Below, piece by piece: positions 10,250 through 21,159 of a stretch of 41,359 bases of DNA. The stretch is from positions 86,187-127,545 of the forward strand of contig JAMYWO010000040.1 of NCBI GenBank assembly GCA_024220525.1. Direction: 5' to 3'. The translations under genes were made by a program, and so were the position numbers. The stretch comes from Cochliopodium minus. Taxonomy: Eukaryota; Discosea; Himatismenida; Cochliopodiidae. Numbering within the stretch: the first letter of the stretch is position 1; each line of letters begins with the position of its first letter. The notes under the pieces were generated by a model. It worked only from the letters and a program-made list of their open reading frames with translations. It was not told the origin of the DNA and ran no database searches.

Positions 10250-13200
10250 ATTTTTATTTTTATTTACCAACAGAGTGTTGAAATTCCACTTGTGAAAAAT
10301 GGAGTCGAATAAAAGCTGCACCTTGTGAGAATGCTTAATGAACAAAGAATTCCAAATATACAATTAAAGAATTTGAAGATGTTGAAATTTTGGTTGAAAT
10401 CAACCTTTAAAAATAAATTAAAATAAATTTAAAATCAAAAAATAAATAAATAAGAATTAAAAATTTAAAAGAATAATAAAAAAATAAAATAAAATTAAAA
10501 TTCTTTCCCAAAAATGAAAAAATTAAAAATTAAAAATATTAAAAATTAAAATAAATTATATTCAAGAAAAAAAATAATTTCATTTAAAATCAATAAATTG
10601 AAAAAATAATAATTTAATTTTTTTTAAAAAATTAAAATAATAAAAATAATGTCAAACAAATTCAAAAATATTCAAAAATTCTTTTTACGGATCAAAATTG
10701 TTAGAAGAAATATCAGAGGAATCAACATTAGGAAAACAAAGCCATTTGGAAGTTCTAAGGAGAGGAAGTTTCAAGAAACTGGCTTTTCCATACCACCATT
10801 GAGTGGAAGAGACTTTCTCGAACTTGAGGTCGAGTAGGTGGTGTCTGAAAATGTGGATCTTTTCGGAGTTTGAGAGATCGTTTAATATAGACTTTGCTTT
10901 CTCGAGTGCGTTTGTTTGGGTTGGTCCTGTTGACAAGACGTGGCTTCCTATTTTTTTTTTTTTTTTTTTAGTAATTTAGTTTTATTTTTTATTTTTTGAA
11001 GTTTATTTTTTTATTTTTTTTTATTATTTTTTATTTTCAATGTTCCCATTTTTTTATTATTTTTTTTTGATTGTTTTATTTTTTTATTTTTTTTATATTT
11101 TTCATTTGTTTATTTCATTTTTTTAATGTTTTGTTTTCATTTTTTTATTTTTCTTTTTTTATTGTTTTATTGTTTGTTTTTTATTTTTATTTTTATTTTT
11201 TGAATCACATTAGTTTATTTATTTTAAACTTTTTTTATTTTTCATTTTTTCAATTTTTTATTTTTAATTGATTCAAAGTTTTGTTTTGATTTTAGTAAAT
11301 CTTATTTTTTAAAAAGAATTTATTTTCTCTTACCAGAAAAATACTTTCCGAAAAAAGAAATAGGCTCAGAAATGTTTGAGATGTTCTCCATGTTCTTTGA
11401 AACGTCCATAGTGCCAAAGAATAGAATGGATCCTTCCTCGTTTTTCCTTTTCCCATCTCCTCCATAAAAATGGTCAATTATGTCTTTTGGGTCCAATAAC
11501 GAAGAATATTGGTCGGCATTTGGGAGAATTATTAATCCTCCATTCTTTTAAATAAAAAATATATCCAAAATAAAATTTAATTTTTCTAATAAAATTTGAA
11601 AATAAGAATAAAAAAAATAAAGTAATTGATTAAACAATGTTAAAATCAAAATCAAAATCAAGATTATAAAATAGAAATTTTTTTCAAAAAAATTAAGAAT
11701 CAAAAAAAAAATTAAAAATCAAATTATTTAAAATTTTTGTTTTTTTTACATATCTCCCAACCCATCTTAATTTATTTTAAAAGAATAAGTTAATTTCTTT
11801 ATTTTTGATATTTTTTTGTATTACGAAACTTCATGTCTTTCTTTTTTGTTGTTGTAGGAGATTCCGCTGTATCTTTCCAAGTCCCAATAATCCACGGTCA
11901 ATCCGAACAGCTTGAACACTCTGTTCCTTTATCAAAAAAAAAAATTTTAAAAAATGAATTAAAAAAATAGAAAATTATCAATATAAAAATAAAATAAAAA
12001 GAAATAAATATTAAAAAAATATTTTACCAAATAATAAATTGATTACGCTCGATTTTAGGTGAAGCAATGAATAATACATCTATTTCAAAAAAAGATTTTT
12101 TAAAAAATAAATTCACAAAAATGATTTCAAAAAAAGATTTTTTTTAAAATTATTATATGCACAAAAAAATAAATGATTTCAAAAGAGATTTTGAAAAAAA
12201 AAATTTTTAAAAATAAATTAATTTTAACCAGCACTTTTCTTTGTATCCAACTTTGGATCGTAGATGGGAGAAACTCTCACTCTCAATTCACAATATTCAA
12301 TTAGTTTGTTTTTGTAGAAGAGTTGGACAGTGAAGGGATATGATTCAAAAAGTTTGCATTCTTCGCTCAATTTCAAAGAAAACTTGATTGAATGTGAATT
12401 GCAAGATGCTATTCCATCTATTCAAANNNNNNNNNNNNNNNNNNNNNNNNNNNNNNNNNNNNNNNNNNNNNNNNNNNNNNNNNNNNNNNNNNNNNNNNNN
12501 NNNNNNNNNNNNNNNNNNNNNNNNNNATGATGGAAGGAATTGTTGTGAATATTCACAATAACTTCCTTGGTTTCTCTTTTCCCCATTTGGGTGGAATAAA
12601 GAATAGACTTTATTTTAAGAGGGTATTCTACTGGAATTTCTGTTCCTACCACAGAATCCAAGAAAGGTCTTCCCAAAAGCTCCACTTTGCTTTGAAATGT
12701 GGCAGTACCAACATAAAATCCTTTTAAAATTTTTTTAAAAAATTAAATTAATTAAAAAATATTTAAAAAAATTAATTAAAAAATAATTAAAAATAAACTT
12801 AATTAATTAAAAAAGAAATTTAAAAATAATTAAAAATAATTCCATTTCCTCCAAAAATAATATTTACCTGGTCTTTTGATATCAGGAATTTCGAAGAGGA
12901 CTCCTACATATTCTTCTTTTAGTATTTTACTTTGCCCGGGTATTATTTCGTCCAAAACAATCCCTTCTGTCTTAAAAGTAACAGTAGGAGTGTTATCAAA
13001 CCTCAAAACACATCCCTTAGGCAAAGTAATTCCACCTAAAAAAATTAAAAAATTTAAAAAATAAATAAATAAATTAATAAACAAATTAATAAAAAAAATT
13101 AAAAAATTAAATTAATGATTTTGTTTTACCAACATTTTTCAGACATATATCACTTATTACTATTTCTTCACCAGGCTCGAAAATAATATCTTTATTTTTG

Positions 13201-15213
13201 CCATAAACTTTATACCCCTCACAAACAACATCAAAACAATTTCCGCTACTCAAAACCACATTGTTATTTTCGTCGACAATCCGATATAAAATACTTCCGC
13301 ATTTGGATTCTTCTCCAACTTTGCCAGGTTTTCCATTAATACCATCAGAACCTCGCTTCCCTTTTTTCCCTTCCAATCTCACTAAATTGTTTTGGTTGTC
13401 TCTTTTTTCTTTACATCCATTTCCTCCCTCCCCTCCTATTTAAAAAATATTAAAAAATATTAAATAAGAAAAGTAAAAATAACATAATTAAAAAAAAATT
13501 AAATCAAGAAAAAATTAAATTAATTTTTAAGTAAAAATAAAAAATTTCAAAGAAAATTTTTTTCAAACATAATTTTTTTTACCTAAACCTCCAACTCCTT
13601 CTTTACCTCCAATTCCTGGTTTGCCTCCTGTTGCATCAATTCCAAGTAGTACGAACAATTTGGAATCTCTAGATTCCACAACACAATTACCTCCATTACC
13701 ACCTCTTCCTCCACTGCCTCCATCTCCTCCTCTAACAAAAATAAAAGTTATAAATAATTTCCTTTATTATTTTGTTAAAATTTTGTTTACCTTCCTTTTA
13801 TAAATAAATATTTTTTTTAAAAAGAGAAAAAACACTTCTATTTGATACCTCCATCTTGTCCATTTTCTCCATCTCCATCCGCTGAATCGTTGCCTCTTTC
13901 TCCATCACCTCCACTTCCTTTGAGGAAAATAATTAAATCAAATAGAAAAAAATCATGTAAAACATTAAATTAATTACCTCCGTCCCCACCATCACCTTGA
14001 TTCATAAAAAATTAATAAACAAAATAAAAAAAATTAAAATGAAAATATTGAGTGTTTTACCCCCATTTCCACCACAACATTTAATGAGCAAAATCTCATC
14101 TTCTTTTAAAAAAATTTTTGAGTCAACACTCCCACTCAAAACTAATTCTTCGTTATCGTTCGATGATAGACTCAAAAAAATATCCTCCGAATGTTTTCCA
14201 TTCTCTCCATCACTCCCCTTCTTACCATTTTTACCACTAGTCTCTTTTGGACTGTTTGGACCTTTCTTTCCGTTTATGTTATTTGGATGTTCTCCTATTA
14301 TTGAATTGATGTTTTTGTTGTATGTTCTTTGTGCTACTTTTTGAATTATTTTTGAATTTTCTACTCTATTTTCTAAAAAAAAAACAAAAAATAAAAATAC
14401 AATTTTTTTTTAAATTTTTCTTAAAAAAATATCACCTGTGTTTGAAATAACTTTTTCTTTGAAAAATAAATAATTGAGATCTTTTTTTTTGATCTGATTT
14501 GTTTTTATGATTTTTTTCATCTGTTTATAATTTCTCCCCTTTGCAAAATTGATGTATTTTTGGTTGGTTTCTTCACTTAACATCTCATATTCTGAAGGAT
14601 ACAAACTTTTTATTTTTGGGTAAAAAACCTCATCTGAATCTCTTTCTATACATTTGCTCAAATAACCTTCTGACAATTCTTCTTCCAATTTTTCTTCTTC
14701 TTTTACTTTTTTAACCTAAAAATCAATTTCAATTTTATTATAATAAATATTTTTTTTTTTTGTGATTTACTTTTGGGAATGATGATATCCTTTTTAAGAA
14801 ATTGATTTTGAATTTTTTATTTTCTTTATAAATCTTGAGATTTTTCTTTTCTATTATTATTTTTACCATTTCTCTAATTCTTCCGAATCTTTTGCTTTGA
14901 ATATCACTGATTTTTCTCTTGTGGATACTTTGAATATCCAATCTCCTTTCTTTTCATCGATCAGATCAAGATCATAATCGTTCAATATTATATATCCTTT
15001 TTCCAATTCATCCTTTAATTGAATGCAGGATATTAAATTTGGTGATTCAATGATCAAATATATTTTATTATAATTTAGAGAAAAATCTTTTACATTTGGT
15101 TTATTATACCAATAAATAGAATTATCTTCTCTTAAAGTCACCCATTTATTAATCAAATTTCCATTTTTCTTTTTCTTCTCAAGCCATCCTACTCTTATAT
15201 TCTTCATTTCCAT
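7262..15213 (-). CDS. Giant PH / Gly-rich collagen-like / triple-FYVE protein, reading frame damaged
   Basis: 26 exons on the minus strand: 14867-15213, 14771-14789, 14436-14715, 14061-14372, 13978-13995, 13849-13917, 13583-13729, 13130-13435, 12868-13035, 12527-12720 (into the N gap), 12229-12417, 12028-12079, 11825-11926, 11750-11765, 11334-11544, 10689-10947, 10268-10404, 9515-9788, 8945-9123, 8721-8745, 8564-8666, 8162-8321, 7979-8019, 7807-7922, 7665-7746, 7262-7590; about 1,400 aa. Order: PH domain (VGWLEKKKKNGNLINKWVTL ... SEELEKW); Gly-rich part (GGDGGSGG, GKKGKRGSDGINGKPG); beta-sandwich blocks; a Rossmann/amidotransferase-like part (FGLTVDYWDLERYSG, GGLIILPNADQY); helical linker; three FYVE-type fingers. 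FYVE2 has all eight Cys and RKHHCRSC; FYVE3 replaces HHC with QNC. PH and FYVE suggest endosomal phosphoinositide binding. Lesions are listed separately, so it may be a young pseudogene or carry assembly errors. Confidence 0.72.
8330..8563. repeat. T(5-8)A low-complexity intron
   Basis: Almost pure runs of T separated by single A, forming an intron of the giant minus-strand gene. It contains no coding potential; open frames through it are compositional artefacts. Confidence 0.9.
9836..10265. repeat. Short-period A/T repeats in an intron of the giant gene
   Basis: Three blocks in one intron: 7-mer ATATTTT repeated about nine times at roughly 9866-9930, T(4-5)A runs, and a 6-mer ATTTTG block at about 10118-10192. 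No open frame of interest. Confidence 0.9.
12427..12526. other. 100-N scaffold gap inside the giant gene
   Basis: Exactly 100 N. The exon on its right (12527-12720) is still open at the gap edge, and the exon on its left starts at 12417 after a TAG acceptor, so the missing stretch contains the end of one exon and most of one intron. Confidence 0.98.
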
Positions 15214-15579
15214 ATGGAAGAAATAGAAAATTTTTTTTTTTCAAATGATTTATTTTAAAAAAAAGATCTCTTTTCCAATATGATTTCATTTTCAATACAA
15301 TTCACTTAATTTTACTTCAATATTTCTCAAATAATCAATTTTTATTACTTTGAAGGAAAATATTGATTATTTTTTCAAAAATTTTTTAAAAAGCTATCTT
15401 GAATTCCTTTAATAGGCGAAAATAACTTAGTTATATTCGAATCATTTTCTTTCAAATTTAAAAATTTTTTTTTTCACATTCTTAAATCCAAAATACTTTA
15501 AAAAGGATTATTTTTTTTTCATATAATCACTATAATTTAATTAAAAAAAAACACAAATCAAAATTAAAATCAAACAAGA
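15214..15579. other. Divergent intergenic region
   Basis: Between the PH-FYVE gene (minus) and eIF4G (plus); a probable bidirectional promoter. AT-rich, with an A tract just before the eIF4G ATG. No gene or defined motif seen. Confidence 0.5.
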
Positions 15580-17653
15580 ATGCAAGGAAAATATAAAAAC
15601 TACAAAACAACAAACAAGAAAGCAAAGCAAACCATACAAAGAACAACAAAAAGCAATCTTTCCTCTTCACCAATAATGAAAGAAGATAAAAAATTATTCA
15701 CTGAAAAGATAAAATATGATAATAATTACTTGATTGATCTCGAAAACAAAGGATCTGATAAGCCATCTCTTCAAATTGATATTTGGGAACAAATAAAACA
15801 ATCGCAAGAACTAAAACCTGAAGAAACCCCAAAAAAGGTCGAAGAGGTGAAGAAAGTATCAAAATATTCTGGAACATTCGCAGGGATAAAGAAGAAGGCA
15901 AACAAATACACCTCCACAAATTCCCAAAAACCAATAGCTTCAAAAGGTAAATAAATTTTCTTATAAATTTTTTTTTTTAATTTCAGACTAATTTTATTTA
16001 TTTATTTATTTAGTAGATCTCAAAAAGAGTTTAAAGATAACAGATAATGGATGGAAATCAAGTAGAAATTCTTTAATGGGTTCTGGAGAAAAAGAAAATA
16101 TTGTGAATTTCATCAGAAATTGTATGAATAAGCTTACAGAAAGCAATTATGAGAAGATAATCGGCAATTTCGACATGATTAGCATCGAGAATGAGGATCA
16201 ATTGAAAGAAATAGTAAAGATAATCTTTGATAAGGCCATCTCTGAAAAGATGTACTGTCATATGTATGCCAAACTCTGCAATGATCTCAAAGATAAATTG
16301 GTATTGAAAGAGAGCAAGATTTCTTTCAGAAACATGTTCATTAATGAATGCCAGAATCAATTCGAGAGCGACGAAAAGACGGCTGTGCCTCCATCACACA
16401 TTGTCGAAGAAATGGACAAAGAAGAATGGAAATATAATCAAAAACAAAGAATGTTGGGGAATATGAACTTAATTGGTAAAAGAATAAAATAATTTTCAAA
16501 TTTTTTATTTCATATTAATTTATTTTAAAACTTGATAGCTGAATTATTCAAAATCAATGTACTATGCGAGAAGATCATCTACTCATGCATCCAAAAACTC
16601 ATTGGAGATGTTAACGAACCTAACGAATCCTATCTCGAGCTCTTGTGCAAGTTGATCTCTGGGTTGGGAAAAAAGATTGATAATGAAAAAAACAAAGATC
16701 GCATTAACTCTCTGTTCAATACCCTTGACACCATCTCCACCAAGGTTTGCAGAAGAATATGTTTCATGATCCAAGATCTCAAAATGGAAAGGCAGAATGG
16801 ATGGAGAAGCAAACAACAAGAAATAAAGGAAATTGAAAAGAAAATCTCCTCTACTTCAAATGAAAAAATAGAAAAAGAAAAGACAGAAAAGAAAACACCA
16901 AACGGAAAAAGAATTATTGTGGTTAGGAAGAGCCAAAACAAATCTAATGACAGTCTTTCTTTATCAAATTCCAATCTTTCTTTGTCTTCTACTTTGAACA
17001 TTTCATCCAGTCCTAACAACATTCTCTCTTTGGAAGATAACGAATCTTTTACAAAAATCAAACAAAACTTTGAAGAATATTTTGAAAACGATGAGATTGA
17101 AGAGTTGGAATACTCCCTCTCCCATGATTTCGGTAAAGAAAAGTATCCTTTCGTTTTTGCCAAATCTCTCCTCATTTTCTCCAACTCTCCCAAGAAATAT
17201 GCATTAGTGGTAAACCTCATTCTCTCTTCTTTCAAATCTTCTTTTGACAACAAGAAAATTCTTTCCATTTTTCATTATTTATTCGAAAACTACTCTTCAT
17301 TCAACAAAGACTACCCAAAAATTGATGAAGTGTTAGCTTTCTCTCTATCCAAATTTTTTCCATCCTTTATCAACCTCTCTTTCTTCTCATCTCAATCTTT
17401 TCTTGACCTTCGCGATGTACAACCTTCACACAAACAACCTTCAGACAAGATGGGTACCTCTGCTGTCCTATTCACAAAGTTTTGTGAGTTTTTCCACAAA
17501 GAAAATGGATGGGAAAATTTCAAGGAAAACAGCAGTGATAATTTCGAATTTAACTTAAAATCGATTTTGAAGAGTGGGTCTGTTGAAAGTGATGTCACTG
17601 ATTTTTCTCAACACTATGACATCATCCAAAAATTTTTGTATAATGTAAAATAA
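15580..17653 (+). CDS. Compact eIF4G-like translation initiation scaffold (MIF4G + MA3)
   Basis: Three exons (15580..15946, 16017..16475, 16539..17653) encode 646 aa. The basic N-terminus contains YDNNYLI (Y46 to I52), a match to the eIF4E-binding motif YxxxxL-hydrophobic. Residues about 145-410 form a helical MIF4G/HEAT domain, with typical pieces LYAKLCNDLK-like MYAKLCNDLKDKL, FRNMFINECQNQFE and RICFMIQDLKMERQNGW. A low-complexity Ser/Asn/Leu linker follows. The last about 200 residues (EEYFENDEIEELEYSL onward) read as an MA3-type helical domain. Domain order is that of eIF4G, which bridges cap-bound eIF4E, eIF4A and the 40S ribosome; the N-terminal arm is far shorter than in animals or yeast. 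eIF-iso4G or a DAP5-like paralogue cannot be excluded. Confidence 0.85.
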
Positions 17654-17790
17654 TACACACATACACATTCTTTTGGTCAAAATTTATTTTTTCACCATTT
17701 TTTTTTTGTTATATTATGTGAAAAAAAAAAGTTTTTATTAAAAAGAAAAATTTTCTCGAAAAAGTTTTTTTTAATTTTTATTTTTAAATT

Positions 17791-18627
17791 TCAATTTGGA
17801 AATTGTTTGCAATATTCGTAAACAGCAATTGAACATGAAGTTGCAACATTTAAACTGTGTGGTATTCCATATATTGGTATTTCGACAACATCGTCCAGAT
17901 CTTTCAACATTTCATCTTTAATTCCGTCAGCTATTCATAAAAATAAAATATAAAAATACAAAAAATAAATAATTTTTTTACCTTCATTTCCTATTACTAA
18001 AATTGTCTTCCTAATATTTATGAATTAATTTTTTATTTTTTGTATTATTTTTCACCTAGGAAATTGATAAGTGAAAAGAGATACTGAGTTATTTGTTTGT
18101 TCAAGACCAACCAACTTATATCCCTCTTTCATTTTCTTCTCTTTCATCTTATTCAACGTTGAAGTATAAGATCTATTTATGCTTTTCGGTTTTTTTTTTT
18201 GATAAAAATAAAATGCTCCAAAAAAAAAAAAAATGTATATTAAAAACTTTACATATTTATATTAGAATCTCTTGAAATTGTTTGATCTATTTTATTATTT
18301 CCAATCAACCATAAATCTTCAATCCCAAAGCATCCTTAATTTTTTTTTTCCAAAGATAAAAATAAAATAAAGATGATGTGGAGATTATCAAACCAATTGT
18401 TCTGCAAATTGATGATAAATTGACATTTGACTTCAAATGGCAAGATACAAGAATCAAATCCCTTTTATTTATCATTTTGTTGGTTCTTTATGCCTTAACA
18501 TTTTCTGGTCGTTTATATTTATCCCCTCATCATCAGAGTGGTTGCTATAGCTCCTATTTGTCAGATTTTGGAGATTAAATAAGCCTAATTTTGGTCTAAT
18601 AAATTTATATTTTTTCATATTTTTCAT
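17791..18627 (-). CDS. SpoU/TrmH-family 2'-O-ribose methyltransferase, TRM3/TARBP1 catalytic domain type
   Basis: Six exons, complement(18500..18627, 18394..18461, 18253..18334, 18056..18172, 17982..18010, 17791..17930), give 187 aa with phases agreeing at every junction. SPOUT motifs appear in order: DLILVSCHLKSNVNLSSICR (motif 1, with the NxxxxxR core), GYKLVGLEQTNNS, KTILVIGNEADGI (motif 2), and VVEIPIYGIPHSLNVATSCS (motif 3). These form the trefoil-knot S-adenosylmethionine site. The closest pattern I recognise is the C-terminal domain of TRM3/TARBP1, which makes Gm18 in tRNA; here it stands alone without the long N-terminal HEAT region. The N-terminus is basic with few acidic residues, so mitochondrial targeting is possible. 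Either of two in-frame ATGs (18627, 18618) could be the start. Confidence 0.86.
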
Positions 18628-18875
18628 TTCAAGTTTTTTTTGATAAATGATTAAGAATTATTGAATAAAAACAGTTTTTATTGATTCTATGGCTTGTATC
18701 CTTTGATATCATTGCATGATAAATAGTTTTTAGAGAAGGATATTTTCGAGAATTTTCAATTTTATTGGAAAATTTATGTTTTTTTTTTTATTTTTGATCG
18801 TTATAAAATATAAAAATAAAAAAAAAATATTTGTCTCAAATAAAAGTATTTTAACCACAATCAAACATATTATAA

Positions 18876-19474
18876 ATGGAAGATAAAAATAATGAACAAA
18901 AACCTAATGTATTGACTGTCAAAATTCTTGGTATTTATCAATAACTCAAGAAAAATCCCTCTTTTTAATAATAACACCTTTATTAGGAAATGATGGAACT
19001 GTTATTGAAGTAAGAGCAAGACCATCCACTAAAATTGAAAAGCTTCTTCAAGCATATGCACAACAAAAAAATGGTAAAACAACAAAAAGAAAAATTAATA
19101 TATTGGAAATAACTAACAATAATAAAAACATCCCACTCATAATCATATATAGTCGAATCAAAACAAATAAAGGTAAAATAAAATTTTAGCGCATATTATT
19201 ATTTTTTTTTATTTATTTAATATACCATCATATTTAATATGTACACAATAAATGATACAATATATCAACCATATGAACTAAATCTTTGATTTAGTTTAAA
19301 ATAAATTTCTTATATTTTTTTTAATTCTATTTATAGTTAATGGATGCTGAAGGTAAATCCCTTTCTCCTTCTTCTACATTAGAAGAGTGCGAAATAGAGG
19401 ACGGAGATCAATTGTCAGTAGTAATTCACCAAGTAGGGGGAACAAAATTTGGGGACCTCTATTACATTTATTAA
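18876..19474 (+). CDS. SUMO-type ubiquitin-like modifier with C-terminal tail
   Basis: Four exons (18876..18930, 18987..19073, 19153..19172, 19337..19474) join to 99 aa. The beta-grasp pattern is that of SUMO: LTVKILGNDGTVIEVRARPS, then KIEKLLQAYAQQKN (compare SUMO KLMxAYCxRxG), then LEECEIEDGDQLSVVIHQVG. The chain reaches a diglycine and then a tail TKFGDLYYIY, which a Ulp/SENP protease would have to remove to expose the conjugating Gly-Gly. The 20-nt third exon is needed to keep the frame. A divergent ubiquitin-like protein of another class remains possible, but AYxxxxN spacing and DGDxL-Q-GG argue for SUMO. It lies head to head with the methyltransferase gene, about 250 bp away. Confidence 0.8.
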
Positions 19475-19808
19475 TAAAGTTGTGACATGACAAAATAAAA
19501 AATATAATTTAAAATAAATAAATTAAAAAATAAATTAAAAAATGAATTTAAATCTTTTTTTCTTGTGAGACTCATGATTGCCAGGAGTGATGTCGAAAAG
19601 TTATTGGGTAACTTCATTCCATTTAAAGAAAAATTAAAAAAATGATGTGGAAGAAAAAAAAATTAAAATCTTCCAGCAAAGAGTTTTTAAATGTACTTAA
19701 AATCTTGTTTGTCTGTCTCTTTAATGAATGTATAACAATAGAATAACAAACTTTTATTTACAAATAAAAATAATAAGAAAACACATTCATATTTTTGAAG
19801 AAAAACTT
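19475..19808. other. Convergent 3' intergenic region
   Basis: Between SUMO (plus) and the kinase-like gene (minus). A 23-codon plus-strand frame at about 19574-19645 (MIARSDVEKLLGNFIPF...) looks protein-like but is too short and unsupported to call. Confidence 0.45.
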
Positions 19809-21000
19809 TCAATCTTCAACCAATTTTTCCTTCAACTCGACAACTTTTTTCTTCAACATCTCAACCTCCCTTATTTTTTTTTCCAGTTCAGACTCCTTAA
19901 CTTGCAACAACTCGTCCTTCAACTTGATCAACTTGTTTTTGTATTCCAATTCATCGTCTTTCGTTTTGATCATCTGATCTTTCAAAGAGAGTTCTTTTTT
20001 AAAAGTATCATGGAGGTTCTGAATCTCTTTGTCCTTGAACTGGATGAAGTTTTCTTTCAGCTCGAGAAGGTTGTGGAACTTTTTCTCTTTGACAGCAAAT
20101 TCTGATAATTGTTCCTTCACTAAATCTTTTTTCTTTTTCTCGTTCACCACATTGGACAAAACAACAGAAGATATAGAAGAGTTTACTCTATGAAAAAAAA
20201 ATTAAAAATAAATTATTTCATTAAAAAATAAAAATTAAAAAATATTTAATTTCATCAAAAAATTATAAATTATTTGATTAAAAAAAATAAATAAAAAATA
20301 GTCATTAATTTCATTAAAAGTTTTTTTAAAAAAAAGTAAACCTGTGGTGTGGTGTAAATACTTTTGATTTTAGAATGAGGTTTCTTATTTTGTTTATGTC
20401 GTAAGGATGTGGTATTTTGAACTCTTTGTTCTCTGACAAAGGTTTGTAAATGTCAATGTGTTTATGGTAATGATTAACAAAACAAAAGTCTTTTTTTTTT
20501 AAAAAAAGAAAAATTAAAAATTTTTAAAAAATAAATTAAATAATAGAAATTAAAAAAAATAATCAACAAAAAAAAAAAAATAACCTAATAGAGTGGAAAT
20601 TAATTTGTCCAATGTTATTCTTTGTTCTACTTTCTCTAGGCACATGCTCTCGATCAAGTTGTTGATTTCATCAGCCAGCTTAATTTTTGTGGAAAAACCG
20701 AGCTGTTTTAAAGTGACCCCCAAAGAATACACATCACTTGCGAAAGTCCTTTTTTTGTTCTTTTGTTCTGGAGCAGTATAAATTCCACCTGTTAAAAAAA
20801 ATCAAAAAAATTAAAATTATTTTTTTAATATTTATTTTGTCTTAATTTTTTATTTTAAAATTTTTTTTATAAAAATTGTTTTTGTTTTTCTTTACTAATT
20901 GGGATAGGAATGGTGAAATTCTCTTCGATGTTTACTGAGCCTCCAAAACCCACAAATATGAAATAAATACTTCCATTTTTCTCGAACCACATAATATTTT
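19809..21000 (-). CDS. Pseudokinase fragment with C-terminal coiled coil, N-terminus missing
   Basis: Exons complement(20896..21000, 20585..20788, 20342..20489, 19809..20187), in consistent phase, give about 278 residues of a protein-kinase C-lobe plus tail. Visible are the strand after the catalytic loop (NIMWFEKNGSIYFIFVGFGG), the APE region (GGIYTAPEQKNKK), subdomain IX (SDVYSLGVTLKQLG) and a helical end. Where DFG is expected the chain reads GFG (FVGFGGS), so the Mg-binding Asp is Gly. The last about 115 residues are a K/E/L-rich coiled coil. Upstream exons (N-lobe, HRD loop) are not present before the single N at 21159, so the gene is cut by an assembly join. An active kinase would need confirmation that this Gly is not a sequencing error (GGT versus GAT). 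Confidence 0.68.
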
Positions 21001-21158
21001 CTAAATATTGTTTTATTTAAAAATTTTAAAAAGTTAAAAAATTAAAAATTACTTAAATAAAAAAATTAAAAATTAATTTAAAAATTGAAAAATTGAAAAA
21101 TTGAAAAATTAAAAAATTAAAAAAAATTGAAAAAAAATAAAAAAAATTAAAAAAAATT

Positions 21159-21159
21159 N
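21159..21159. other. Single-N join in low-complexity DNA
   Basis: One N embedded in A/T repeat sequence. The gene to its left (minus strand) has lost its 5' part and the gene to its right (plus strand) has also lost its 5' part, so real sequence is probably missing here. Confidence 0.8.

Noticed and set aside
10335-10337. TAA as a reassigned glutamine codon (ciliate-type code).
   Set aside because: TAA and TGA are used as ordinary stops in the other genes, e.g. TAA in DPM3 and the coiled-coil gene, TGA in IMP1 and NDUFA2.
12330-12727. Plus-strand frames around the N gap.
   Set aside because: Antisense of two well-phased minus-strand exons; the X run from the gap inflates their length.
13261-14344. 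Plus-strand frames rich in Pro (LPPLPPLPPLPPSPPL and similar).
   Set aside because: They are the antisense of Gly codons in the Gly-rich exons of the minus-strand gene; splice phase and domain order support only the minus strand.
19574-19645. 23-codon plus-strand frame (MIARSDVEKLLGNF...) in the SUMO/kinase intergenic region.
   Set aside because: Too short, and the antisense strand is equally open and protein-like, so neither can be supported.
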